Part shown: piece after piece, positions 31,955-43,890 of the stretch
Numbering within the stretch: position 1 is the stretch's first letter
Layout: every line of letters begins with the position of its first letter
Source of the DNA: Klebsiella pneumoniae
GTDB lineage: Bacteria > Myxococcota_A > UBA796 > SXON01
DNA: 64,000 nucleotides
Reading direction: 5' to 3'
NCBI GenBank assembly: GCA_945862325.1
Contig: CAMAXZ010000017.1
Location: 1 to 64,000, forward strand
Notes under the pieces: model-generated
The model's input: the letters and a program-made list of their open reading frames with translations, nothing else
What the model was told of the DNA's origin: nothing
The model's database searches: none
Program-made: the position numbers and the translations under genes

Positions 31955-34072
31955 ATGAACGCCGACTCGCTTCACGCCGCCTTCGAACGCCTGTCCGTGC
32001 GCCCCGAGGTGCGCGCTTCGGCGCTCCGCAACCTCGAGCGGTGGATGACCGCCGACACCTTCGCGGCGTACCGCCCGCAGATCGCGTCGATGATCGCGCG
32101 CGAGCGTTGGGAGGTCCTGCTCGACAGCTTCTACCAGGTGATCCCGTTCGGCACCGGGGGCCGCCGCGGGCCGGTCGGCGTCGGGCCGAACCGGTTCAAC
32201 CCCTACACCCTGGCGGCGAGCGTGCAGGGCCACGTGGCGTTCCTGCGCACGCGGTTCGGCGCCGGGCCGCTCACCGTGGTCATCGCCTACGACGTGCGCC
32301 GCTACCGCGACGCCAACGGCGTCTACGACCCCACGGTGCCGAACCCCTGTCTCGGGCTGTCCTCCCGAGACTTCGCGGAGCTGGCCGCCGGCGTCTACGC
32401 CGCGAACGGCGTTCGCTCGGTGCTCCTGGCCCCCGAGTCCGACACCTACGTCAGCACCCCCGAGCTGTCGTTCGCGATTCGGAGCCTGCGGGCCGCCGGC
32501 GGGCTGAACGTGTCCGCGTCGCACAACCCGCCCGACGACAACGGCGGCAAATTCTACGACGCCGAGGGCGGACAGGAGGTGCCGCCCCGCGACGAAGCGA
32601 TGGCCGCGCTCGTCGACGCCGTCGACGACATCCGCGCGATGTCGTACGCCCAGGCGCGCGCCGAGGGGTGGGTCACCCCGTACCCCGCGGCGTGCCACGA
32701 CGCGTACGTGGCGGCCAACCTCGCCACGTCCCTCGTCCCGAATCGCGACGCGCACGTCGTGTTCACCGGGCTGCACGGCACCGGCGACACCACGGTCGTC
32801 GAGGTGCTCCGCGCGGCGGGCTTCCGCGTGGACGTCGAGCCCACACAGGCCGCCCACGACGGCAGCTTCCCCAATGTCCCGTTCCGCACCCCGAACCCCG
32901 AGGTGCGTCAGAGCATGGACCGCGCGGTGGCGCTGGCGAAGGAGCTCGGCGCAGACCTCGTGATGGCCTGCGACCCCGACGCCGACCGCCTCGGCCTGTG
33001 CGCCCGCGGCCCCGACGGCAATTTCCGGTTCTTCACCGGCAACGAGATCGCCGCGCTCGTCGCCGAGCACCGCCTCGCCCACGGCCGCTGGGAGCGCCCG
33101 ATCGTGATGAAGACCGAGGTCACGAGCGACCTCGTGGCGCGGGTCGCGCGGTTCCACGGCGCCCAGGTGGTCGGCCACCTCATGGTCGGCTTCAAGTACA
33201 TCGGCGCCGGGCTGCACGCGCTCGAGACGACCGGCGCGTTCGGAGGCGCCCACGGAGGCCTCGGCGACTTCGTCGTCGGCGTCGAAGAGTCGCACGGGGT
33301 GCTCGTCACCCCGGCCATCCGCGACAAGGACGCGGCGGGCGGCGCGCTCGCCCTGGCGGAGCACGCGGCGCTGTTGAAGGGCGAAGGCCGCACGCTCGTG
33401 GACGCGCTGGAGGGCCTGTGGCGCCGTGTCGGCTACGTGCACAACGAGCTCGTCAGCACGGTGATGCGCGGCGCCGCGGGCAAGGCGCGCATCGAGCAGA
33501 TCCAGGCGACCATGCGGGCCAATCCGCCGACCCACGTCGGCGCGCGCGCGGTCACCGCCGTGCACGATCGCGCCGACCCGGCGGGGCCGCTCGGGCCGCT
33601 GAAGAGCGGGTCGGACGCCGCGAGCCGCGACGTGCTGGTCATCGAGCTGGGGGACGAGGCCCGTCTGCTGCTGCGACCGAGCGGCACGGAGCCGAAGAAC
33701 AAGATCTACGTCGAATATCGAGGCACGCCCGGGGCCGATCCGACGACGGAGATCCCGCGCTGCGCCGCCGAGGCGCGGGGCATCGCCCGCGCGTTCACCC
33801 AGGACATGTTGCGGCGGGTCGGCATCGAGCTGCCGGAGTGGGCGTTGTACGTGAGCGACCTCGTCGCGATCGAGCAGAAGTCCCACTTCGCGGAGTCGCT
33901 CCTGCCCGGCGTCCTCGCGCGCCTCGACGATCCTGCCCTGCCGACGTGGCTCGACGCCGAGCTTCGGCCGTACGGGAAGGACCCGCGGGCGCTCGTGGCG
34001 GACGCCGTGCGCGCATGGGCGGCGCTCGGCCACGCCGACGCCGCTCGGGTCGCGGCGGCCTTCGGCGCCTGA
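31955..34072 (+). CDS. Phosphoglucomutase/phosphomannomutase family protein
   Basis: GLNVSASHNPPDDNGGKFYDAEGGQ (catalytic Ser loop), ADLVMACDPDADRLGLCARG (metal loop), GVEESHG, LLRPSGTEPKNKIYVEY. Confidence 0.93.
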   Translation: MNADSLHAAFERLSVRPEVRASALRNLERWMTADTFAAYRPQIASMIARERWEVLLDSFYQVIPFGTGGRRGPVGVGPNRFNPYTLAASVQGHVAFLRTRFGAGPLTVVIAYDVRRYRDANGVYDPTVPNPCLGLSSRDFAELAAGVYAANGVRSVLLAPESDTYVSTPELSFAIRSLRAAGGLNVSASHNPPDDNGGKFYDAEGGQEVPPRDEAMAALVDAVDDIRAMSYAQARAEGWVTPYPAACHDAYVAANLATSLVPNRDAHVVFTGLHGTGDTTVVEVLRAAGFRVDVEPTQAAHDGSFPNVPFRTPNPEVRQSMDRAVALAKELGADLVMACDPDADRLGLCARGPDGNFRFFTGNEIAALVAEHRLAHGRWERPIVMKTEVTSDLVARVARFHGAQVVGHLMVGFKYIGAGLHALETTGAFGGAHGGLGDFVVGVEESHGVLVTPAIRDKDAAGGALALAEHAALLKGEGRTLVDALEGLWRRVGYVHNELVSTVMRGAAGKARIEQIQATMRANPPTHVGARAVTAVHDRADPAGPLGPLKSGSDAASRDVLVIELGDEARLLLRPSGTEPKNKIYVEYRGTPGADPTTEIPRCAAEARGIARAFTQDMLRRVGIELPEWALYVSDLVAIEQKSHFAESLLPGVLARLDDPALPTWLDAELRPYGKDPRALVADAVRAWAALGHADAARVAAAFGA

Positions 34073-34086
34073 GGCGTCGCCGGGCG

Positions 34087-34725
34087 TCAGTCCCGAAAGG
34101 GCACGTCGTACGCGCGCAACGCGCCCTCGAGAGCGTCGAGGGTGCGAACGGACACCGTCGCGCCTACGGGCGGAGGTACGTCCCAGCCCACGCCGATCAT
34201 CGGCCACCCGGCCGCCACAGCGGCGCCCACGTCCGCGGGACCGTCGCCGACCATGACCCCGTCGCGCGCCGCGAGGCGCGCCGCGGCCTCGCGGAGCGGC
34301 GCCGGGTCCGGCTTGCGGGTCGGGAGGGTGTCGGCGCCGAGGACGACCGAGAAGTATCGCTCGAGGCCGAGCGCGTGGACGCAGCGAAGCGCGAGGCGCT
34401 CCGGCTTGTTGGTGACGATGGCCATCGGGGCGTCGATGCGCGCGAGCAGCGCCGGCAGCGCCGCGGGCCACACCCGCGTGCGCACCGTGAGGTGACGCGC
34501 ATAGTCTTCGAGGAACGCCGTGAGCATGGCGTCGTCGGCGACGCCGCCGGCCGCGGACGCGCACTGATCGAGCAGGCGCCGCGCGCCTTCTCCGATGAAC
34601 CCCCGCACCCGGGCCTCCCCGAGCGCCGGCAGGCCGCGCGCGACGAGCGCGCGATCGACCGCGGCGGCGATGTCGCCGGCGCTGTCGATCAGGGTGCCGT
34701 CCAGGTCCCACGCGACGATGCGCAT
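34087..34725 (-). CDS. HAD-family hydrolase (phosphoglycolate phosphatase-like)
   Basis: MRIVAWDLDGTLIDSAGDIAAAVDRAL...APMAIVTNKPERLA...RKPDPAPLREA...MVGDGPADVGAAVAAGWPMIGV. Confidence 0.9.
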   Translation of the reverse strand: MRIVAWDLDGTLIDSAGDIAAAVDRALVARGLPALGEARVRGFIGEGARRLLDQCASAAGGVADDAMLTAFLEDYARHLTVRTRVWPAALPALLARIDAPMAIVTNKPERLALRCVHALGLERYFSVVLGADTLPTRKPDPAPLREAAARLAARDGVMVGDGPADVGAAVAAGWPMIGVGWDVPPPVGATVSVRTLDALEGALRAYDVPFRD

Positions 34726-35813
34726 CAGAGCTCCGGCGCCGGGTCGGCGGCGGCCTGGGCGGCGAGCGCCGCCACGTAGGCCGGGACCACCTCTGGCAAG
34801 GGACCGTCCGCCGACGGCAGCGCGGGCAGATCGAGCGGGGACGGGCCGAGCGCCGACACGCGGGGACCCTGCTCACGTGGAAAATAGAGGGCGATCCCGA
34901 GGGACCGCCAGTTCACGAAGTCCCGGAGGTGGTTGACGTACCAGTCCAGCCGGTCGTCGCGCACGAGCTGTTGCCCCATCCGCGTCGCGTGCCGCACCTT
35001 GACGCCGGAGGCGTCGCGCACGACGAGGCCGATGTGGGTGACCACGATCGGCACCCACGGCCGCGGCTGTCGGAGCGTGAGCAGGATCGTCCCATCCGGG
35101 ATCGCCGAGACCGCGGCCGCGGCCGCCACGAGGTCGAGGTAGCGCAGCGACCAGGTGCCGACCGGCAACGCCGCGTCCGGCACGGCGAACAGCCGGCGAC
35201 GTCCCCAGTTCGCCCACACCTGGGGCGTGACGGTCTTCTCGAGGGTTCGGGCGGGCCCGACGCGGTCCGTGATGTCGGCGAGGACGCCGGACGCCACGGC
35301 GCCGGGGATCCAGCTCGCCTCCATGAAGTGCCGCCGGGTGTCGTACGCGCGCGCTTGGTCGCCCCAGCGCAACGCGTCCCGAACCGCCGGCGCGTAGAGC
35401 GGGTCGGCCGCGACGGCGATGCCGAGCACCTCCTCCACGAACGTGAGGCAGTCGAACGCGTCGTAGCGGCCCGGCGGGTCGGCGTCGCGACCGACGCCCT
35501 CTCCCGCGGCCTCGTTGACGTAGGGCGCCCCCAGCAGCCCGCGGCTCGCGGCCTCCATGCGCTCGGCGATCGGCCGCGCGCGGACGCCGCGCACCGCCTG
35601 CACGATCGCGTCGGGGATCGTCCACCGCTCGTGATCGATCGGGGGTGGCGGCCAGCCGGGCCCGGGCACCTTGGGCGGGACGAGGGCGGGCGCCGCGGCA
35701 GCCGGCGCGTCTGACGGCGGGCCGCCGGCCGCAGAAGGCTCGGCCGATGGCGCCACGTCGTCCGCGCGCGCCAGAGCGGACATCGCGACGATGAGAATGA
35801 AACCGAGGATCAT
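34725..35813 (-). CDS. DUF1460-like (putative amidase/NlpC-type) exported protein
   Basis: Signal peptide MILGFILIVAMSALARA; RYDAFDCLTFVEEVLGIAVA and PWVPIVVTHIGLVVRDASGVKVRHATRMGQQLV match DUF1460 Cys/His motifs. Confidence 0.65.
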   Translation of the reverse strand: MILGFILIVAMSALARADDVAPSAEPSAAGGPPSDAPAAAAPALVPPKVPGPGWPPPPIDHERWTIPDAIVQAVRGVRARPIAERMEAASRGLLGAPYVNEAAGEGVGRDADPPGRYDAFDCLTFVEEVLGIAVAADPLYAPAVRDALRWGDQARAYDTRRHFMEASWIPGAVASGVLADITDRVGPARTLEKTVTPQVWANWGRRRLFAVPDAALPVGTWSLRYLDLVAAAAAVSAIPDGTILLTLRQPRPWVPIVVTHIGLVVRDASGVKVRHATRMGQQLVRDDRLDWYVNHLRDFVNWRSLGIALYFPREQGPRVSALGPSPLDLPALPSADGPLPEVVPAYVAALAAQAAADPAPEL

Positions 35814-35819
35814 CCTCGA

Positions 35820-37172
35820 CTACATGCCGAGGCGATGCTGATAGCCGGCGATGCGCTCGAGCATCGATTCGAGCCGCGGCTCGTCGAGGGCCTCGCCGGC
35901 CGCGCCCAGCGCGCGCTCGATGAGGTCGCCCAGCGCGCGATCGAGCAGGCGACGCTGCTCGGTTGCCGGCCGCCGACGCAGGTTCTTCAGCACCTGCGCG
36001 ATCGGCAGGCGCCCGTCCAGGCTCGGCTCGACGTTCTTGAACAGGAGCGCGTGCGCCCCGGAGCTGCCCTCGATGAGGAGCTGCAGCTGGGCCTGACCCG
36101 CGCCGCTGCCGTCCACCGCGTCGAGCGCGGCGCACACGGTGGCGCAGACGTCGTTCAGGACCTCGAGCTTGCGCGCCGCCTCGTCATCGTGGAGCTTGGG
36201 CCCCGAGAAGTTCAGCGAGATGGCGCCCGACTCGCGCGCGGCGGCGTCGGCCTCCTCCATCTCGATGACCGTCTCGGTCGACGCGAGCAACGGCACGAAC
36301 GGCGCGCGCTCGGCGTCGGTGACCTCCACACGGTCGAGCAGCGCGCGCTCCGTGGTGAAGTCGCCGCCCATGCGGGACGTGTCGTAGTCTTGAAACGCCG
36401 CGAGCTCGTCGAACGGCTCGTCGGCGCCGCGGCGACCCTCGCGCGCTGCCGCCGGGGCGGCGACCTCGGCCTCGGGGTCGGCCTGGCGCGGCGGCGTGCG
36501 GGTGGACTCCGCGAACCGCACCACGCCCGAATCGAGCAAGGTCCGCACGACCGCGAGGGTGCGACCGGACTCGCGTGGGCTCAGGCGCAAAACTTCGTAG
36601 AGCGCGCGCCCGCCCTCGGCGAGGGACACGATGGCGCGCTGGACGCCGTCGGAGCGCCGCTCGGCCGCCCGCGGGCCGGGGACGAGCGCCACGTCGAGGT
36701 ACGGCTCGAACGCGCGCACGAGCTCCGCGAGCGCGGCGAGCTCCTCCACGAGCGCCCGCGAGTCGTGACCGACCTGGATGTTGTCGGTGAACACGGCGTC
36801 CATCGGCGTCAAACGGAGCGCTTCGCCGCCCGCCAGGAACTGGAGCAGATTCTCACGAAAGCGCTCGTGCAACAGCGCCGTGACGACGTCCTCGGCGACC
36901 GCGTCGAACAGCGCCTCGGACAACGACCCGCCCTGCCCCACCGCGACCCGCACGCGCTCGATCGCCTCGGCATCCGCCGCGCGCGCGTTGGACAGGAGCT
37001 CGACGACACGAGGCGCGTCCTCGGCGGTGTGCGCCGCGAGGACCTCGCCCATCATCACGTAGACCTGGTGACGGCCCAGAGGGGTCTCCGCGGAGATCAT
37101 CCCCGTTCGTCCGGCGTCGAGCCACGAGACGAGCGTCTCCCGTGGACTCGTGGTCACCTCCGACGACGCCAA
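35820..37172 (-). CDS. Protein with DUF4388/PATAN-like N-terminus
   Basis: LVSWLDAGRTGMISAETPLGRHQVYVMMGEVLAAHTAEDAPRVVELL resembles the PATAN pattern; the rest is unassigned. Track start is TTG; GTG inside is an alternative. Confidence 0.45.
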   Translation of the reverse strand: MASSEVTTSPRETLVSWLDAGRTGMISAETPLGRHQVYVMMGEVLAAHTAEDAPRVVELLSNARAADAEAIERVRVAVGQGGSLSEALFDAVAEDVVTALLHERFRENLLQFLAGGEALRLTPMDAVFTDNIQVGHDSRALVEELAALAELVRAFEPYLDVALVPGPRAAERRSDGVQRAIVSLAEGGRALYEVLRLSPRESGRTLAVVRTLLDSGVVRFAESTRTPPRQADPEAEVAAPAAAREGRRGADEPFDELAAFQDYDTSRMGGDFTTERALLDRVEVTDAERAPFVPLLASTETVIEMEEADAAARESGAISLNFSGPKLHDDEAARKLEVLNDVCATVCAALDAVDGSGAGQAQLQLLIEGSSGAHALLFKNVEPSLDGRLPIAQVLKNLRRRPATEQRRLLDRALGDLIERALGAAGEALDEPRLESMLERIAGYQHRLGM

Positions 37173-37271
37173 TACCCGCTCCCGCGCCTCAGCCGCGCTG
37201 ATGCATGCTACCGGCCCGCACGGGCGCGGTCAAACCGCAGGCGCCCGCCGGGGGCCGACATCACAATCGCC

Positions 37272-37859
37272 TCACGACGCGGCGAGCACACGGGCGTCGT
37301 CGCCGAGCGCGTCGAGCAGGCGGTCGCGGGCGCGACTCAACCGAGACATGACCGTCCCCAACTTGATGCAGAGCGCCGACGCGATCTCGGAGTAGCTGAG
37401 GTCCTCGTAGTAGCGCAGCATCAGGATGTCGCGGTGATCGGCGGTGAGGCGACCGATCGCCGCGATGATCTCGTCCTGACGCTCGCCCCCGAACACCGCG
37501 TCGATCGGGTCGGCGAGGAGCGCCTCGCTGCGGGGGGTCGCGGCGAGGATGCTGTCCCGGCGACGGCGGTCACGGACCAGGTTGAAGCAGAGATTCCTGG
37601 TGACCCGGTACAGCCAGGCCTGGATCCGGAAGTCAGGCTCGAACAGCCGCGGCTCGCGCATCGCCTTGATGAACACCTCCTGCACCACGTCGCGCGCTTC
37701 GTGCGCATCTTTCAAGATGCACCACGCGTGCACGTAGAGCCGCTCCTCGAAGCGCTCCACGAGCATGGACATCGCGTGCGACCGGTCTCCGCCCGCGACG
37801 CGCTTGACGGTGTCTTCGCTCCATCCGGCCTGCGCGTTCTCGTTTCGGTGCGACTCCAT
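37272..37859 (-). CDS. ECF-type RNA polymerase sigma factor
   Basis: [70 protein letters not shown]...[53 protein letters not shown]. Confidence 0.93.
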   Translation of the reverse strand: MESHRNENAQAGWSEDTVKRVAGGDRSHAMSMLVERFEERLYVHAWCILKDAHEARDVVQEVFIKAMREPRLFEPDFRIQAWLYRVTRNLCFNLVRDRRRRDSILAATPRSEALLADPIDAVFGGERQDEIIAAIGRLTADHRDILMLRYYEDLSYSEIASALCIKLGTVMSRLSRARDRLLDALGDDARVLAAS

Positions 37860-37871
37860 GTTCCTCCCGCC

Positions 37872-37895
37872 GACAGCGTGATGCGACCCGCTGTC
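37872..37895. repeat. Inverted repeat GACAGCG-N10-CGCTGTC upstream of the ECF sigma gene
   Basis: gacagcg tgatgcgacc cgctgtc; perfect 7-bp arms. Confidence 0.55.
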
Positions 37896-37943
37896 GTTCC
37901 ATGTACGCGCGGACCCGCCCGGGCTTGCACCGGGTGACGCAAC

Positions 37944-37972
37944 TTGACGGAAGGCGCCGTCGCTCCGATGAT
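37944..37972 (+). promoter_or_regulatory. Candidate promoter TTGACG-N17-GATGAT upstream of khpA
   Basis: ttgacg gaaggcgccgtcgctcc gatgat ending 6 nt before the ATG. Confidence 0.4.
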
Positions 37973-37978
37973 GTCCAG

Positions 37979-38272
37979 ATGGACGCCAGCAGGGCAGTGG
38001 AAGCAGTGGACGGCGCGAGCAAGGACGTTGTCGAGATCAAAGCGCTGGTCGAGGCGATCGTGAAGGCGATCGTCGACCGGCCGGATCAGGTGCGCGTGGT
38101 GGAGATCGAGGGCACCCAGGCGTGCGTGCTCGAGCTCGTCGTCGCGCCCGAAGACGTCGGCAAGGTGATCGGCAAAAAGGGCATCCACGCCGACGCCATC
38201 CGACGCATCGTGCACGCCGTCGGTGGCAAGAACAAGAAGCGGTACGTCCTCGAGATCCTCGAAGGTCGCTGA
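37979..38272 (+). CDS. KH-domain RNA-binding protein (KhpA-like)
   Basis: [30 protein letters not shown]...[50 protein letters not shown] loop. Confidence 0.88.
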   Translation: MDASRAVEAVDGASKDVVEIKALVEAIVKAIVDRPDQVRVVEIEGTQACVLELVVAPEDVGKVIGKKGIHADAIRRIVHAVGGKNKKRYVLEILEGR

Positions 38273-38285
38273 GCGACCTCGTGGC

Positions 38286-39962
38286 TCAGAGGCCCGGCAC
38301 GCGCACGCCGCGTGCGCGCGCGACATCCACCGCGCGTTCGTAGCCGGCATCGACGTGCCGCAGGACGCCCATCGCCGGGTCGCTCAGCAACACGCGCTCC
38401 AAGCGCCGCGCCGCCTCCGGGGTGCCGTCGGCGACGATGACCTGCCCCGCGTGGATCGAGTAGCCCATTCCAACGCCGCCGCCGTGGTGAAGGCTGACCC
38501 AGCTCGCGCCATTCACGGCGTTCACGAGCGCATTCAGGATCGGCCAATCTGCCACGGCGTCGGACCCGTCGAGCATGCCCTCGGTCTCGCGGTTCGGGCT
38601 CGCCACGCTCCCGCAGTCGAGGTGGTCGCGCCCGATGACGATCGGCGCGGACACCCGGCCGCTCGCCACGAGCTCGTTGAACAGGAGGCCCGCGCGGTGC
38701 CGCTCGCCGTAGCCGAGCCAGCAGATGCGCGCCGGCAACCCCTGGAATCGAATGCGTTCGGCGGCCATGTCCAGCCACCGGCGGAGGCTCGCGTCCTCCG
38801 GGAACAGCTCGAGGAGGGCCGCGTCCGTGACGCGGATGTCCTCCGGGTCGCCTGAGAGGGCCACCCACCGGAACGGCCCTCGCCCCTCGCAGAACTGAGG
38901 ACGGATGTACTCGGGCACGAAGCCCGGGATGTCGAAGGCGCGGGGCTCGCCCCCCGCGACGGCGCCGGCGCGGAGGTTGTTGCCGTAGTCGAACACGATC
39001 GACCCGGCGCGTTGCAGCGCGAGCATACCCGCGACGTGCGCCGCCATCGACGCGTGGGATTGCGCGGTCAACCCGGCCGGGTCCGCGGCGCGAGCGGCGT
39101 CCATCGCGTCGAGGCCGACGCCGGCGGGGACGTAGTACAGCGGGTCGTGCGCGGAGGTCTGATCCGTCACGATGTCCGGGCGCCAGCCCCCGGCCGCCGC
39201 TTCGGCGGCGATGCGGGGCACGAGCTCCGCCGCGTTCCCGACGAGGGCCACCGAACGAGCCTCGCCCGCGGCGGACCAGGCGCGCAGGCGCGCCACGGCG
39301 TCCTCGAGGGAGTCCGCGACCTCGTCGACGTAGCGGGTCGCGAGGCGCTTCTCGACCCGCTGAGGATCGACCTCGATCGCCAGGCAGCTCGCGCCGGCGA
39401 ACACGGCGGCGAGCGGCTGCGCGCCGCCCATGCCGCCGAGCCCCGCCGTCAAGACCGTGCGTCCCGTGAGCGACCCGCCGAAGTGTCGGCGCCCGCATTC
39501 GGCGAAGGTCTCGAAGGTGCCCTGCACGATGCCCTGCGAGCCGATGTAGATCCAGCTCCCCGCGGTCATCTGGCCGTACATCATCAAGCCGCGCGCATCG
39601 AGCTCGCGGAAGTGTTCCCACGTGGCCCAGCGCCCTACGAGGTTGCTGTTGGCGAGGAGGACGCGCGGCGCGTCTGGGTGCGTGCGCAACACACCGACGG
39701 GCTTTCCGGACTGGACGAGGAGGGTCTCGTCATCGGAGAGATCGCGCAGGGCGGCGAGGATGCGGTCGAAGCTCGGCCAGTCACGGGCGGCTTTGCCGTT
39801 GCCGCCGTACACGACCAGGTCGTCCGGGCGCTCGGCCACCTCCGGATCCAGGTTGTTCTGGATCATCCGGTAAGCGGCCTCTTGCACCCAGCCCTTGCAG
39901 ACGCGCTCGGAGCCGCGTGGCGCCCGCACCACGCGCGGTCCGCTCGGCTCGGCCCCGCTCAC
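38286..39962 (-). CDS. hutU: Urocanate hydratase
   Basis: [39 protein letters not shown]...[26 protein letters not shown]...[18 protein letters not shown]...[19 protein letters not shown]-type C-terminus. Confidence 0.95.
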   Translation of the reverse strand: MSGAEPSGPRVVRAPRGSERVCKGWVQEAAYRMIQNNLDPEVAERPDDLVVYGGNGKAARDWPSFDRILAALRDLSDDETLLVQSGKPVGVLRTHPDAPRVLLANSNLVGRWATWEHFRELDARGLMMYGQMTAGSWIYIGSQGIVQGTFETFAECGRRHFGGSLTGRTVLTAGLGGMGGAQPLAAVFAGASCLAIEVDPQRVEKRLATRYVDEVADSLEDAVARLRAWSAAGEARSVALVGNAAELVPRIAAEAAAGGWRPDIVTDQTSAHDPLYYVPAGVGLDAMDAARAADPAGLTAQSHASMAAHVAGMLALQRAGSIVFDYGNNLRAGAVAGGEPRAFDIPGFVPEYIRPQFCEGRGPFRWVALSGDPEDIRVTDAALLELFPEDASLRRWLDMAAERIRFQGLPARICWLGYGERHRAGLLFNELVASGRVSAPIVIGRDHLDCGSVASPNRETEGMLDGSDAVADWPILNALVNAVNGASWVSLHHGGGVGMGYSIHAGQVIVADGTPEAARRLERVLLSDPAMGVLRHVDAGYERAVDVARARGVRVPGL

Positions 39963-39963
39963 G

Positions 39964-40182
39964 TCAGGACTCGTCTTCGTCGCCAGTGGGCTCGGCGCCG
40001 AAGTCGACACGGCGACTCCGGGCGTGCGAGGTGAACACGAGCCGGGACTCGTCCGCGTCGCCCGCGCAGTCCTCGAGCCCGGCCAGCGCCGCCTCGTAGG
40101 CTTCGACGGTGATCTTGCCTTCGGCAATGAAACGCTCGATCGTGCGGACGTCGAGCAAGCTGAGATCGAGGGGGTTCGACAT
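39964..40182 (-). CDS. Small acidic protein, unknown function
   Basis: 72 aa [72 protein letters not shown] between hutU and rpoZ. Confidence 0.6.
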   Translation of the reverse strand: MSNPLDLSLLDVRTIERFIAEGKITVEAYEAALAGLEDCAGDADESRLVFTSHARSRRVDFGAEPTGDEDES

Positions 40183-40188
40183 CGTTGA

Positions 40189-40491
40189 TCAGGCCTCGGG
40201 CGGGAGATCGTCAGCGGACGGCGGGAGCAGATCGTCGGGCGACGGAGGCAGCGCGGCGCCGCCGAGCTGCACACGCACGTTCTCGTTCTCGTCGAAGCCG
40301 GTGAGGTCGGGGCGCACGTGGCCGTTCGCGACCTCGCGCAGCGCGCTCACGATCTCCTTGTTGGTGCGATCGTCCTCTAGAAGGGCGCGCTGGCCCTTCA
40401 TGAGCTGCTTCGTGCGCTCCGCCGTGACGAGCACGAGCGTGAACCGGTTCGGGACCTTCTCGAGGCAATCCTCGACGGTGATTCGGGCCAT
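40189..40491 (-). CDS. rpoZ: DNA-directed RNA polymerase omega subunit
   Basis: [59 protein letters not shown]. Confidence 0.93.
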   Translation of the reverse strand: MARITVEDCLEKVPNRFTLVLVTAERTKQLMKGQRALLEDDRTNKEIVSALREVANGHVRPDLTGFDENENVRVQLGGAALPPSPDDLLPPSADDLPPEA

Positions 40492-40520
40492 TCGGGCGCT
40501 GTCCTCTGCGACCCGGGCAA

Positions 40521-41129
40521 CTATCCGACCGCGGGACCCGCGGCAACCCCCGCGTGGACGACCACGACGCCGAGCTGCCGGAGCCGCTCGGCCACGCGCG
40601 GCGACCGCGTGCTGAGCCACTCCTCGTAGAGGCGAACCACGTCGGAGTCGACACACGCGGCCGCCTCGTCGCGGACGCCGGCGAGCAGGTCCGCACACGC
40701 GTCGAATCGCGCGGCCAGCTCCCCGAACACCTGCGCGAAGCTCCCCTCGCCACGATCCACGAGCGCCCCCAGGGTGCCGTAGGCCCCGCGTCCCATGGTC
40801 TCGCAGTAGCCCCGCGACACCCGGCGACGCTCGAGATGTTCGCGGAAGAACCCGGCGACCATCAGCGCCGTGTCGCCGAGCTGGCGCCACCGCAGCAGCG
40901 CCTCACCGCTCGGCGCGCCGACGGCACGGGCCCGGAGCTCGGCCAGCCGCGGCAGCGGCTCGTCCCCTTGGTCGGCCGGCCGCCGCGCTTGATCCACGAG
41001 CAGGTTCGACAGGTAGAACACCGCGTTCTGGCTCACCGGCGGGCGCACCCCCGCCGCCGCTCGCTCCACCTCCGTATGAAAGAAGTCGAACAGGTTGTCG
41101 CTGCTCAGCAGTGTCGCGCGTCGCTCCAT
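40521..41129 (-). CDS. Conserved-looking protein of unknown function
   Basis: [49 protein letters not shown]; divergent from groESL2. Confidence 0.65.
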   Translation of the reverse strand: MERRATLLSSDNLFDFFHTEVERAAAGVRPPVSQNAVFYLSNLLVDQARRPADQGDEPLPRLAELRARAVGAPSGEALLRWRQLGDTALMVAGFFREHLERRRVSRGYCETMGRGAYGTLGALVDRGEGSFAQVFGELAARFDACADLLAGVRDEAAACVDSDVVRLYEEWLSTRSPRVAERLRQLGVVVVHAGVAAGPAVG

Positions 41130-41157
41130 GACCCCTCCTGAAAATTCGCACCAGCGC

Positions 41158-41186
41158 TTGACCCCCTGTTGGGGCGTGCCTACCTC
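41158..41186 (+). promoter_or_regulatory. Candidate groESL2 promoter TTGACC-N17-TACCTC
   Basis: ttgacc ccctgttggggcgtgcc tacctc, about 91 bp upstream of the groES2 ATG. Confidence 0.5.
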
Positions 41187-41277
41187 CCGGGCGCGACGGC
41201 ACGGCGCGGTCTCCCCTCGCCGAACGTCTCCTACACAACCCACCACGGCGGGCCGCGCGTCCGCCCTCGGAGCCCCC

Positions 41278-43260
<1,983 letters not shown>

Positions 43261-43293
43261 GCTGCGTCGCGGCGCCGCCGCGGCCAGAAGGCG

Positions 43294-43329
43294 GCCCGCC
43301 GGGGAAACCCGGCGGGCTTCGCCGTTTTT
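43294..43329 (+). terminator. Rho-independent terminator after groESL2
   Basis: Perfect 10-bp stem GCCCGCCGGG / CCCGGCGGGC with GAAA loop, then TTCGCCG and TTTTT. Confidence 0.88.
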
Positions 43330-43344
43330 ATGCCTCGGGGGTCG

Positions 43345-43890
43345 CTACGGCGTCGGCTTCGGGGCGCCCTTCGGGGCCGGCACGTAGAAGCGCACGCCGA
43401 GCGCTGCGTCGAACAGGAAGGACGTCGCCGGAAAGAGCCCGACGCCCGGGACGATCTCGAGGAAACCCTCGATGGGCGTGTCGTCGTGGCGGATGGTCAT
43501 CCCCACGGGGATGCGCACCCCGAGGTCGAAATCGGAGTCGAACGCGTCGCCCGGGACGTCGCCGATCCGGATGCGGGGGCCTACGCCGAGGTAGGCGCCG
43601 AACGCGGTGTCGGCGAAGTCGTCGGTGCGGATCTCCGTGAGCTCGATGAGCGCGTCGGCGTGCACGACCAGGGAGCCACGCGTGAAGCTCCAGGCGACCG
43701 CGCTGTCGAACCAAAGCGGGCCGCCGGGCCGGTAGCCCAACGAAAGCCCTGTTGGTACACCAAGAATCAGGCCGAAGCCGATGCCCTCCGCGTCCCGACC
43801 GAACACGCTCGTCGTCTCGCGCGGCTTGGGGTCTACGTACGGATCGCCCGCTGGGGCGGCGAGCGCGACGGCGGTGAAGAGGAGGATCAC
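43345..43890 (-). CDS. Putative outer-membrane beta-barrel protein
   Basis: VILLFTAVALAAPAGDPYVDPKPRETTSVFG...FGLILGVPTGLSLGYRPGGPLWFDSAVAWSFTRG...ALGVRFYVP; alternating strands, terminal aromatic. GTGA overlap. Confidence 0.55.
   Translation of the reverse strand: MILLFTAVALAAPAGDPYVDPKPRETTSVFGRDAEGIGFGLILGVPTGLSLGYRPGGPLWFDSAVAWSFTRGSLVVHADALIELTEIRTDDFADTAFGAYLGVGPRIRIGDVPGDAFDSDFDLGVRIPVGMTIRHDDTPIEGFLEIVPGVGLFPATSFLFDAALGVRFYVPAPKGAPKPTP

Noticed and set aside
31859-34876. 1005-aa minus-strand ORF opposite the phosphoglucomutase gene
   Set aside because: Low-complexity Arg/Gly/Ala-rich translation; the plus strand has clear phosphohexomutase motifs.
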